A stretch of DNA of 64,000 nt. It comes from Streptomyces sp. TN58 (GTDB lineage: Bacteria; Actinomycetota; Actinomycetes; Streptomycetales; Streptomycetaceae). The stretch covers positions 7,168,001 to 7,232,000 of the forward strand of contig NZ_CP018870.1 in the NCBI RefSeq assembly GCF_001941845.1, in the 5' to 3' direction. Below the pieces are notes generated by a model. That model was not told where the DNA came from. It worked only from the letters and a program-made list of their open reading frames with translations, and searched no databases. Below, piece by piece: positions 25,001 to 32,687 of the stretch (position 1 is the first letter of the stretch; the number at the start of each line of letters is the position of its first letter). The position numbers were made by a program, and so were the translations under genes.

Positions 25001-25501
25001 ATGAGTAGGCTCAGTTGGCTGCGTTGGAAGGGGGCGGGCGTGACGCGGAGACCGGCGGGGGATGAGGCCGTGGGACTGCTGGAAGGTGAACTGGGTTCTC
25101 CAGCCGTTGCCGATCTGGTGCCGGGAGGCGTCTGGTTTGCCTTTCTTCGTTTCGGCCGGCGACTGTTCCGCGTTCCGGACACACCCGATGCCGACGGCCT
25201 TCTGTTTCAGTACGGGACCTACGCGTTCGACGGTCCTGCGGCGTTCACGCTGGACCTCGCCCGACAGTTCGAGGTCTCCGACAGCGACGGTGAGCACGAC
25301 CACTACGTGCAGGTCCACTGCGAGCTCGGATTCGGACTCACACCCGCCCTGGAGGCCCTGGGCAGCTTCCACTCGTGGTTCTTCCATGAAGCCGGTGCAG
25401 ATCTCGAAGAGTGGGCCCAAGGGCTGACCGAACGGGCGGCGTGGACAGCGATCCGCAGACTCAAGCCGACGGAGCTCAGGGTGTACCAAGAGCGGGTGTA
25501 G
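25001..25501 (+). CDS. Hypothetical protein
   Basis: 166 residues from ATG 25001; GTG 25040 is an alternative. It is soluble and acidic, with aromatic-rich beta segments (GGVWFAFLRFGRRLFRVPD, DADGLLFQYGTYAFDGPAAFTLDLARQFEV, ELGFGLTPALEALGSFHSWFFHEAG). No recognisable domain. It converges with the next minus-strand gene, 44 bp away. It belongs to the accessory block after the RHS tip, where immunity-like orphans are common, but no specific link can be shown. Confidence 0.6.
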   Translation: MSRLSWLRWKGAGVTRRPAGDEAVGLLEGELGSPAVADLVPGGVWFAFLRFGRRLFRVPDTPDADGLLFQYGTYAFDGPAAFTLDLARQFEVSDSDGEHDHYVQVHCELGFGLTPALEALGSFHSWFFHEAGADLEEWAQGLTERAAWTAIRRLKPTELRVYQERV

Positions 25502-25545
25502 CTGCTCAGGCCGCCAGCGTGGTGGGACGTCCTCCCCATCGCGGC

Positions 25546-26043
25546 CTATGCGTCGGGCGGTGTCCACCGCTTGATGATGTTGGGCAGCGAGTGCGGTGCG
25601 GGCCATGCCTGGACCCGGAGCTCCTCCCTGTCTTCGGGCTCGTCCTCGCTGTCGGGGTCGGGGCAGGTCGCGGCTTGGAGGTTCCGCCGGGACGCCCTGA
25701 TGCGGGTCCATCCGGCGGGCATGTCGAAGCGTGCCGCGTCGGGGCCGTAGTCGGTGCAGCCGAGCACGACCATTCGTCCCGAGGCCAGGTTGCGGCTTGC
25801 CTCGACGACGTGGTCGAAGTCGGTGCTGTCGTCGTCCGGCCGGCCCGTGAGGAGGTCGATGGCGACGTCGACGGTTTCGTTGACAGCCGTCCCGATGGCC
25901 AGGGCGTGTTCGGCGACGCCGAGCCCGTCCAGGACGGCCTGTTCGGTCCACACGTCACCGATGCCGGTCTCGGTGGCCTCGGAGTCGTCGTCCAGGACGT
26001 GGATCTGGAAGTAGTCCGCGAAGAGCTCCAGGTCTGTCACCAC
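25546..26043 (-). CDS. Hypothetical protein
   Basis: 165 residues, strongly acidic. Starts GTG 26043 (or GTG 26040): MVTDLELFADYFQIHVLDDDSEATE..., then WTEQAVLDGLGVAEHALAIGTAVNETVDVAIDL and MVVLGCTDYGPDAARFDMPAGWTRIRASR. The N-terminal ELFADYFQIHVLDDD opening recalls a family of actinobacterial competence-protein-ComJ-like or beta-sandwich proteins, but I cannot assign it. There are no membrane segments. Convergent with the preceding gene; the 257 bp upstream (26044-26300) show no gene. Confidence 0.6.
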   Translation of the reverse strand: MVTDLELFADYFQIHVLDDDSEATETGIGDVWTEQAVLDGLGVAEHALAIGTAVNETVDVAIDLLTGRPDDDSTDFDHVVEASRNLASGRMVVLGCTDYGPDAARFDMPAGWTRIRASRRNLQAATCPDPDSEDEPEDREELRVQAWPAPHSLPNIIKRWTPPDA

Positions 26044-26300
26044 GCAGCCATCATCGCCGCTGCCAGGTGAGGTCGGGGTGGCGGGGGTCGGACGAGCTCA
26101 GGGAATGCCGCTGCGCCCCTCGCCGCGCTCAGTTCAGTCCCATGGTCCACCAGCACTTTCAGCTGTTCGCCCCCCTGCGTTTACGTCGTGGAGATTTGGA
26201 TCACGGGTTGGCGCGGCAGCGGGGATGCAGTGAGCCATGTGGGCGATGGGGGATCATGTCTGCCTGTACGAGGAGCTGCTGGTGGGATGGGGAAGCTGCC

Positions 26301-26963
26301 ATGAGTACGGGAAGGTGGCTGTGGGCCTGCCTGCAGCGCTACGTCATGACCGCAGCTCTCGGCTGGGTGGCCGCGGCGCTGGTGCTGCCCGTTCTGGGCG
26401 ACGATCCCTTCTGGGCGTCGTTCGGTGCGGGGCTGGGAGTGGGGCTGATCGTGGTGCCGCTCCTGACGCTCGTGACCATGTTCGTCCTGGTCCTGTTGGC
26501 CGGTCGGCGGTTCGAGCCGCCGACCGGCGGTCCCTCGCGGATCCGGGGCGGCTGGCTGATCGTGCTGCCCCTGCTCCTGCTGCTGCCCGCGGCCCTGCTC
26601 GTGCCACTGCAGTACCTGATCGTGCTCGGCGCGCAGCTCGTGTACCGGGTGTGGGTGCTGCCCTGCCAGGACGCCCGCGACACGACGGACATGCTGCGCT
26701 CGCTCGCCGACCCGGCCGTCCCCGCGGAGCAGCGGGCCCGGATGGCACGGGCGGTCGCGGGACTGCAGGGCAGGCCGGTCGTCGAAGCCCTGGTGCAGGC
26801 CTCGGCCGATGCGGAGCTTGAGGTCGCCGAGGCGGGTCTGGAGACTCTCTGCACCATCTGGGGGCGCGACGGAGTCGTCGGCGAGGACCTGCTGCTGAAG
26901 CTCGACCCGCAAGGCCAGGAACGCGTCCGGGCCCTCGGCGTCAGGGTGCGGAGCCCGTGGTGA
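26301..26963 (+). CDS. Membrane protein with cytoplasmic helical tail
   Basis: 220 residues from ATG 26301 (GATGGGGAAG upstream). Three hydrophobic helices occur: VMTAALGWVAAALVLPVLG, GAGLGVGLIVVPLLTLVTMFVLVLLAG and IVLPLLLLLPAALLVPLQYLIVLGAQL. The C-terminal roughly 90 residues are an Ala-rich helical domain (MLRSLADPAVPAEQRARMARAVAGLQGRPVVEALVQASADAELEV...) with a HEAT-like look. No function can be assigned. It stands alone between poorly conserved sequences. Confidence 0.65.
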   Translation: MSTGRWLWACLQRYVMTAALGWVAAALVLPVLGDDPFWASFGAGLGVGLIVVPLLTLVTMFVLVLLAGRRFEPPTGGPSRIRGGWLIVLPLLLLLPAALLVPLQYLIVLGAQLVYRVWVLPCQDARDTTDMLRSLADPAVPAEQRARMARAVAGLQGRPVVEALVQASADAELEVAEAGLETLCTIWGRDGVVGEDLLLKLDPQGQERVRALGVRVRSPW

Positions 26964-27308
26964 GATTCGCTGCGATCGGCTTCGACGCTCCGTGAAACGA
27001 CTCACGTAGGCTTCCAGGCCCCACCCCCGGGGGTGCACAAGCCAGTCTGGGTAGGGGCGGTGTGGCCGAGGGTGGGTAGATCGCGCGTTGGCGAGGGCGC
27101 CGTCAGGCAAAGGGGGTATGCGGCGGACGAGCGGTTCGAGGTGGCGAAGGAGTACGCGGCGGAGCTTGCGCGGTTCCTGTTCGCCCCGCGCCCATGCCCC
27201 GGGATCGCCCGGCCGCCTGCCTCTCCCGGTACCGACCTTGGCGTAGATCACCCGGCGGCGCCGCTGCCTGCGCGACGCCCTGCCGTGGGGGTGCGGTAGA
27301 CGGGGCGG
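26964..27308. other. 345-bp interval without a supportable gene
   Basis: Short open stretches exist on both strands, but none has convincing codon bias plus a start signal. The segment YAADERFEVAKEYAAELARFLF (plus, 27119-27184) has helical protein character and may be a gene fragment of unknown origin. Confidence 0.4.
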
Positions 27309-27944
27309 TCAGTGTTCGAGGTCGGCGCGCATGGCGGCGAAGAGGCGGGCAGCGTCGGCCGGGGTCGTGCGGGGGAAGAGCGCGACGGCAGCGGTGGTGG
27401 TGTCGGACCAGCCGCAGATGACGTCGGTGGTGCTGGCGGACTCCGGCAGGCTGAAGCACTCAAGGGAGCCGCCGAATGGGCCGGGCTGGTACGGCTTCGC
27501 GGTGGTGGGGGTGCCGGTGGAGCCGTTCTGCAGGGCGTAGTCGATCAGGCCGCGCCAAAGGTGCTCGCGACGCTTGTTCGGGTCCTCGGGAACGCTGTCG
27601 ACGCCAACGAAGAGGATGCGGCGGCCGGAGGTCTGCCCGGCACGGTTGTAGTCAGCGACGACCAGGTGCATGCCGTCATGCATCTCGCCCGGGTCAACCG
27701 GGACGTCGGAGACCGCGCTGGCACCGGTGGCCTTGGTGAGCCCGCCGGCGGTGGCGGCCTCGGCCAGTGTGTGCTTGCCCGAACCGGCGGGCGAGGTGGA
27801 GGAGGCCGGCGCGGAGACAGTGGCGGAGGCGGCGGAAGGGGCGGGAGGGTCTTCGGCTTCGCCTGCGGGGTCGCAGGCGGTCAGCGTCAGCGTGGTTGTG
27901 AGTGCGATCGTGGCGAGGAGGGCGCGGGGACCAAGGATGGGCAT
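27309..27944 (-). CDS. Putative lipoprotein
   Basis: 211 residues from ATG 27944. It has a signal peptide with lipobox (ATIALTTTLTLTAC, Cys near 24), then a Pro/Ala/Ser linker and an extracytoplasmic domain (GGLTKATGASAVSDVPVDPGEMHDGMHLVVADYNRAGQ..., SLECFSLPESASTTDVICGWSDTTTAAVALFP). The pair of Cys in the second half probably forms a disulfide. A similar domain layout occurs in Streptomyces lipoproteins encoded beside receptor kinases, but no kinase is adjacent here. It lies 127 bp downstream of the transposase remnant. Confidence 0.72.
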   Translation of the reverse strand: MPILGPRALLATIALTTTLTLTACDPAGEAEDPPAPSAASATVSAPASSTSPAGSGKHTLAEAATAGGLTKATGASAVSDVPVDPGEMHDGMHLVVADYNRAGQTSGRRILFVGVDSVPEDPNKRREHLWRGLIDYALQNGSTGTPTTAKPYQPGPFGGSLECFSLPESASTTDVICGWSDTTTAAVALFPRTTPADAARLFAAMRADLEH

Positions 27945-28071
27945 GGCGGAGTCTCCGGGTGTGGTGGTCGGCTGGGCTGCTGAGCCCAATGGCCGCACAC
28001 TAATGGCCGACTGGCGGGCTGGTGCCCGGAGCCCAATTCCCTTACAGCATGGGGACATGGTGGTGACGCAG

Positions 28072-28655
28072 TCACAGCCATTCATTGAGGACTGCGACCA
28101 GCACAGTCGCTTCGTAGCGGACGGCAAGCTTGTCGTACCTGGTTGCGACAGCGCGGTGGCGCTTGAGCCGGTTGCTGCCGCACTCGACGAACTTCGGCGG
28201 CCGGCCGCCGAGGGAGCCAAGCCTGCGCCGGTTGCGGACCCGGTCCGCCGCAACGGGATTGTCGCCTTGATACCGCGCCTGCCCAGGTAGGCGCGGTTCT
28301 TGCGGAAGTCGTATGCCTTGTCGACTCGGACTCGGTTCGGGCGTTTACGTGGTCTGCCGAGCCCCAGCCGGGGAACTCGGATCGCTTCCAGGGCCGGTGC
28401 AAACAGCGGGGAGCCACCTCGCCGGCCGACTGTGATCACCACGGACAGCGGCTTCTGTCCCTGCTCGACCGCAAGGTGGATTTGGCTGGTCAGGCCGCCG
28501 CGCGATCGTCCGAGTCCGTGGTCGGCCGGCTCGGAGAAGATCCTGCCAGGGGGCTCCTTCTGGAGGTCCCCTTTTTCGCCGCCCCAGCGGCGGGCTGGTG
28601 GGCCCGTCAGACCGTCGAGTCGACGTTGACGTCCCAGGTGATCAGGCCTTTCCCT
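28072..28655 (-). pseudogene. IS5-family transposase remnant
   Basis: The minus strand encodes a broken DDE transposase. GLITWDVNVDSTV is followed by an in-frame TGA near 28608. The frame then continues RAHQPAAGAAKKGDLQKEPPG, ADHGLGRSRGGLTSQIHLAVEQGQ and RVRVDKAYDFRKNRAYLGRRGIKATIP. A frameshift near 28255 leads into RNRRRLGSLGGRPPKF, with an apparent deletion before VECGSNRLKRHRAVATRYDKLA and the terminal VLNEWL. The N-terminal third and terminal repeats are absent. It marks past IS activity in the accessory block. Confidence 0.8.
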
Positions 28656-28676
28656 GTCACCCCTCGTCAGCCGACG

Positions 28677-28970
28677 TCAGTCGGCGGGGACGTCGCCCGC
28701 CGCCTCCTGCGCCCTGGCCTCCACCATGGCCTCCAGAGCGTCGCGCTCCAGACCGGCCGTCTCCGCGTACTCCTCCAGGGCCGTGTCCAGCAACCACCAC
28801 GGCTCGCGGGCGTCCTCCCACGCGTCCCGCCACGTCACGTGCTGTTCCTCGGTCCACCCGGCCGCCTCGCCGAGCTCGCCCTGCAGGCGCATCAAGTCGG
28901 CATGCGCTTCGTCGGCCGCAGCCTTCAGCTCCACCAGTTCGTCGACTACGTCGGAGAGGTCGGTTTCCAC
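28677..28970 (-). CDS. Small coiled-coil-like protein
   Basis: 97 acidic residues, almost entirely helical (VDELVELKAAADEAHADLMRLQGELGEAAGW..., ALEEYAETAGLERDALEAMVEARAQEAAG). GTG 28970 has TAGGAT six nucleotides upstream on its strand, consistent with leaderless translation. No family is recognised. It lies between the transposase remnant and the AMP-binding gene. Confidence 0.6.
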   Translation of the reverse strand: METDLSDVVDELVELKAAADEAHADLMRLQGELGEAAGWTEEQHVTWRDAWEDAREPWWLLDTALEEYAETAGLERDALEAMVEARAQEAAGDVPAD

Positions 28971-28995
28971 CCCGGGATCCTAAACGCTGCGGCTG

Positions 28996-30546
28996 TCACT
29001 CCCCGCCGGCGGCGGGGGCCCGGTGGCTGCGTCCGCCTGCTTCGCACGCAGCCGCGGCGGCTGTGCGCAGGTGGCGTTTGTTCGGTTTGCCGCGCGGGGT
29101 CAGGGGGATGTCCCGGACCCAGAACACCGCCGTGGGCCGGTGTGCGCGGGCCAGCTCCCGTTCCACCATGTCGCAGGCCTCGCCGGCTGCGCCCGGGCCC
29201 GGCGCGCACCCTGCCGCCGGAACGAGGAAGGCGCACACCTCCTCCCCCGTGAGGTCGCTGTGCCGGCCCACCACCACGGCCTGCGCCACGGCGGGATGCC
29301 GGGCGAGCGCCGCCTCGACCGGCATGCAGTACACGTTCTCCCCGTCGACCATCACCACGTCCGCGACCCGGTCGTCGAGGTACAGGTAGCCGTCCCCGTC
29401 GAAGTGCCCGAGGTCCCCGGTGCGCAGCCAGCCGTCCCGCAGCACCTCGGCCGTCAGCTCGGGCCGGCCCCAGTAGCCGGACATCGCGGCCCGCGACCGG
29501 ATCCACACCTCACCCGTGCGCCCGGCCGCCACCGCCCCGCCCGCCGCGTCGCGGACGTCGGCCTCCACCCCCTCGACGGGCCTGCCGACCGACGCCAGCA
29601 GATCCGGCCTGCCGCCCACCGCCGCGTCATGGTCGGCCGGAGTCAGCCGGCAGATCACTCCCGCCTCGTTCGTGCCGTAGCCCTGCCGCCACCGCCCGCC
29701 CCAGCGCGTCACCGCCTCCCGCAGCCGCTGCGGATGTACCGGCGAGTCCCCGTACGAGACCATCTCCAGCCCCGGCACCCCGTGCGCTGTCACCGGGTCG
29801 TCCAGCAGCCGGTACACCATCGACGTCGTCAGGTACGTGGACACGGGCCGCAGGCGCACGCAGGCCTCGGCGAACTCCCGCGTCCCGAACGGCTCGACGA
29901 TCTCCACCCGCCCGCCGGCCCGGAACTGCTCAAGGCACCGGCCCCCGGAACGCTGCGCGAGCGACGTGACCGACAGATAGGCCGTCTTCGCCCAGCCCGC
30001 CGACCGTACGGAGTTCCGCGCGGCCATCGCGCCGAAGGTCGAGGCCACCCCCTTGGGCCGCCCCGTCGTCCCGCCGGTGTACGTCACCCGCGCCACGTCG
30101 TCGTCCCGCGCGGCCACCGACACCGGGCCGGTGGCCGCGCGCCGACCCGCCTCGCGGACCGCTTCGTCCAGGTCCAGCCGGCGCGCCCCCGTGGACGGCA
30201 CCGGGACGTCGTGCACCACCAGGTCCGGCAGGCAGTCCCGCAGGACGAAGTCCAGCCCGTACAGCGCGGCTCCGGCGAGGACCTGGGTCAGCCGCGCACC
30301 CAGCAGGTGCGCGGCGATCCGCACCAGCAGCACCTCCGGCCGGTTCGTGCCCGCCACACAGGCCAGCCCCGAACCACGCCCGATCCCCGCATCCGCCAGC
30401 ACCCCGGCGAGCCGCCAGGACGCGTCGAGCACCTCGTGGAACCCCAGCACGACCGGCGTGCCGGTGGGGGCGCTTCCCAGCGCCGGCCGCCCCGCGTGGC
30501 GCTCGAACGCCCCGACCAGCTCCGTTACATACCGCGCGGCCACCAT
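28996..30546 (-). CDS. AMP-binding acyl-CoA synthetase/ligase-like enzyme
   Basis: 516 residues of the ANL superfamily, which adenylates carboxylic acids with ATP. Core motifs: TYTGGTTGRPKGV (A3/P-loop), YGTNEAG (A5), GEVWIRSRAAMSGYWGRPE, GWLRTGDLGHFDGDGYLYLDDR (A7/A8 hinge with Asp) and PLTPRGKPNKR near the C-terminus with the catalytic Lys (A10). GGAGAGG lies upstream of ATG 30546. The C-terminus continues about 25 residues past the Lys in a basic tail. There is no carrier-protein gene nearby, so a free acid to CoA ester is more likely than a carrier-loading role. The substrate is unknown. Confidence 0.85.
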   Translation of the reverse strand: MVAARYVTELVGAFERHAGRPALGSAPTGTPVVLGFHEVLDASWRLAGVLADAGIGRGSGLACVAGTNRPEVLLVRIAAHLLGARLTQVLAGAALYGLDFVLRDCLPDLVVHDVPVPSTGARRLDLDEAVREAGRRAATGPVSVAARDDDVARVTYTGGTTGRPKGVASTFGAMAARNSVRSAGWAKTAYLSVTSLAQRSGGRCLEQFRAGGRVEIVEPFGTREFAEACVRLRPVSTYLTTSMVYRLLDDPVTAHGVPGLEMVSYGDSPVHPQRLREAVTRWGGRWRQGYGTNEAGVICRLTPADHDAAVGGRPDLLASVGRPVEGVEADVRDAAGGAVAAGRTGEVWIRSRAAMSGYWGRPELTAEVLRDGWLRTGDLGHFDGDGYLYLDDRVADVVMVDGENVYCMPVEAALARHPAVAQAVVVGRHSDLTGEEVCAFLVPAAGCAPGPGAAGEACDMVERELARAHRPTAVFWVRDIPLTPRGKPNKRHLRTAAAAACEAGGRSHRAPAAGGE

Positions 30547-30663
30547 CCGATCCGCCTCTCCAGGTACCGTCGGAGATCGTACGGGCCCGCCCGCCCACAC
30601 CGCCCCCACCACACCGGGCGGCCCACTCCACGAAAAGCCCCGCCCGGCGGCATCATGGGCGGC

Positions 30664-31401
30664 ATGACGACCGAATCCCGTGCTCGTTCATTCAGTTCGG
30701 CGGCCGTTCGCTATGCCGCGAACCGCCCCTCGTATCCGCCCGAGCTCTTCGACACACTGGAGCAACTGGCCGGGTTTCCCCTGGCCGGCGCCCGCGTGGC
30801 CGATGTGGGCGCGGGTACGGGAATCGCCACCTCCCTGCTGGAGGCCCGCGGCGCCCGGGTCGTCGGGGTCGAGCCGGGCGAGGGCATGGCCGCCGAGTTC
30901 CGGCGCCGCAACCCCCGCACACCGCTGGTCCGCGCGGACGGCAACAGGCTCCCGCTGTCCTGCGGCTGCCTGGACCTGCTGACGTACGCGCAGTCCTGGC
31001 ACTGGACCGATCCGGACCGCGCGGTCCCCGAGGCGCTGCGGGTGCTGCGGCCCGGCGGAGCGCTCGCGATCTGGCACAACGACCCGGACGTCACGGTCGG
31101 CTGGATCGCGGAACAACAGGCGCGCATCGAGGCCCGGTTCGGGCCCGGCTGGTACATCAACGAACGCGCCCGCCCCCAGGACGGGCTGCGGTTCACCGGC
31201 CGCCACCTGGCATGGTCGCGCCGGGTCCCGGTCGACACGCACCTGGCGAAACTGTCCACCCACTCCCTCTTCCTCGTCGGTGAGCCCGGCACGGACGACT
31301 TCCTCTCCGACGAACGCGCCCTGCTCCTGGATCGGTTCCCCGACGGCTGGGTGGAGGAGCACTACGTGGTCGAGGTGAACGTGGCTGTCCGGGGAGGGTG
31401 A
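30664..31401 (+). CDS. Class I SAM-dependent methyltransferase
   Basis: 245 residues. VADVGAGTGIATSLLEARGARVVGVEPGEG is motif I with the post-I acidic residue. LDLLTYAQSWHWTDPDRAVPEALRVLRPGGALAIWH covers motifs II and III. This is the UbiE/Methyltransf_11 type that often acts on small molecules. ATG 30664 is chosen; ATG 30655 is possible. It is divergent from the AMP-binding gene with about 117 bp between them, so co-regulation is possible. The substrate is unknown. Confidence 0.82.
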   Translation: MTTESRARSFSSAAVRYAANRPSYPPELFDTLEQLAGFPLAGARVADVGAGTGIATSLLEARGARVVGVEPGEGMAAEFRRRNPRTPLVRADGNRLPLSCGCLDLLTYAQSWHWTDPDRAVPEALRVLRPGGALAIWHNDPDVTVGWIAEQQARIEARFGPGWYINERARPQDGLRFTGRHLAWSRRVPVDTHLAKLSTHSLFLVGEPGTDDFLSDERALLLDRFPDGWVEEHYVVEVNVAVRGG

Positions 31402-31426
31402 TCCCAGGGACGGTGATCCCAAGGAC

Positions 31427-31453
31427 GGGGGAGTGGGGGTGGGGGAGCGGGGG
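31427..31453 (+). other. Canonical G-quadruplex motif
   Basis: Four runs of five G (31427-31431, 31435-31439, 31441-31445, 31449-31453) with loops of 3, 1 and 3 nt lie just downstream of the methyltransferase stop and about 110 nt before the rodlin gene, on the coding strand of both. Confidence 0.7.
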
Positions 31454-31560
31454 CGGCTACGGGGATGCGGCCGTTCGGGTGAAGCACCGGAACCCCCGGC
31501 CGCCCCGTCCGTTGATCAAGGCGCTCACCCCCATGCACTCGTGTGACACAAGGACCCCTG

Positions 31561-31971
31561 ATGCTCAAGAAGATTATGGCCACCGCCGCCGCCACCGCCT
31601 CCATCGTCGGCGCGGGCGCCGCAATGGCCGCCCCGGCCATGGCCATCGGCAACGACAACGGGATCAACACCGTCAACGGCAACGGTGCCCAGCAGATCTA
31701 CGGCAACCAGAAGACCGAGGGCGACCTGAGCCCGCAGCTCGGCCTGGTCCAGGGCACCCTGAACAAGCCCTGCATCGGCCTGCCGGCGAAGGTCAACGCC
31801 CAGTCGATCCTGGCTCTGATCAACGTCGGCGTCCAGGACATCAACGTCCTGTCCAACCCGCAGAACCAGCAGTGCACCGAGAACTCCACCCAGGCCAAGG
31901 GCGACGAGCCGCTCTCCCACATCCTGGACAACATCCCGGTCCTGTCCGGCAACCTCTCCGCCGGCAGCTGA
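31561..31971 (+). CDS. Rodlin (aerial-hypha/spore surface protein)
   Basis: 136 residues. It has a signal peptide ([26 protein letters not shown]), then the rodlin domain: [60 protein letters not shown] and [16 protein letters not shown]. Length and Cys spacing match RdlA/RdlB of S. coelicolor, which organise chaplin fibrils into paired rodlets on aerial hyphae and spores. S. coelicolor carries two divergent rodlin genes; only one is seen here. AAGGA precedes ATG 31561. Developmental expression is expected from the family. Confidence 0.93.
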   Translation: MLKKIMATAAATASIVGAGAAMAAPAMAIGNDNGINTVNGNGAQQIYGNQKTEGDLSPQLGLVQGTLNKPCIGLPAKVNAQSILALINVGVQDINVLSNPQNQQCTENSTQAKGDEPLSHILDNIPVLSGNLSAGS

Positions 31972-31988
31972 CGCAGTCCCCTTGTGCG

Positions 31989-32034
31989 AGCCGGGGCCTC
32001 CGACGCCTGCGCGAGTGCCCACGGGGCCCCGGCT
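31989..32034 (+). terminator. Terminator after rodlin
   Basis: AGCCGGGGCC (31989-31998) and GGCCCCGGCT (32025-32034) are perfectly complementary, with a 26-nt loop, shortly after the rodlin stop. Confidence 0.6.
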
Positions 32035-32289
32035 TGACCCATCCGGATCCACCGATCCGGCGTTCGAAAGGCGCGCGGCGGCCCCATCGGCCGTCGACGT
32101 GGGCACCGAGAACCGCACACCGCAGAGCCTCCCGCCCGACCGGGCCGGGGGGCTCTGTCGCGTTCCGGCCGCTGCGACCGCGCGGTGGCCCTCGCGGTAC
32201 GTCCCGCGGCGGCCCGCGCGGTGATCGCGATGCGGCGCCCCGCCGTGTGGAACCGGTCGCGCGGTGCCCCGTCCGGTAGCTTCGGTTCC

Positions 32290-32580
32290 ATGACCAGTGA
32301 GCCGCAGACCTTTCAGATCCTGGTGGTGCCCGAGCACATCGTGAACCTCCGCGGCGCTTCTCCGGCGGACCGCGCGCTGAGGTCGGCCGTCGTCGAGGCG
32401 ACCGGCGAGCAGGGCGCCTCCGGGTACCCGCGCTACCGGGGGGAGGGAATGGAGGCCGACATCGACCCCGACACCCGCACTGTCGAGGCCCTGCTCGTCG
32501 ACGGCGCGGAGCTGGACTACGGGCTGATCGCCATGATCGCCCCGGAGGAGGAGAGGGGCCGGGGAGGCCACCGGAAGTAG
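32290..32580 (+). CDS. Small hypothetical protein
   Basis: 96 residues from ATG 32290 (MTSEPQTFQILVVPEHIVNLRG...), with TAGCTT seven nucleotides upstream (leaderless pattern). It is acidic and soluble, with a C-terminal basic tail (EERGRGGHRK). ALLVDGAELDYGLIAMI looks like a buried strand-helix. No family is recognised. Confidence 0.6.
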   Translation: MTSEPQTFQILVVPEHIVNLRGASPADRALRSAVVEATGEQGASGYPRYRGEGMEADIDPDTRTVEALLVDGAELDYGLIAMIAPEEERGRGGHRK

Positions 32581-32624
32581 CCGGACGCAGCTGCAAGCAA
32601 TCGGGGAGGCCGCCGGAGACAGGT

Positions 32625-32663
32625 GTCCGGCCCGACCCTTCGTCGCGCGGGGCCGGGCCGGAC
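32625..32663. terminator. Hairpin between convergent genes
   Basis: GTCCGGCCCG (32625-32634) pairs with CGGGCCGGAC (32654-32663) across a 19-nt loop, between genes ending at 32580 and 32688. Confidence 0.55.
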
Positions 32664-32687
32664 GTACGCACGTGCGTCAGGCGGGCG

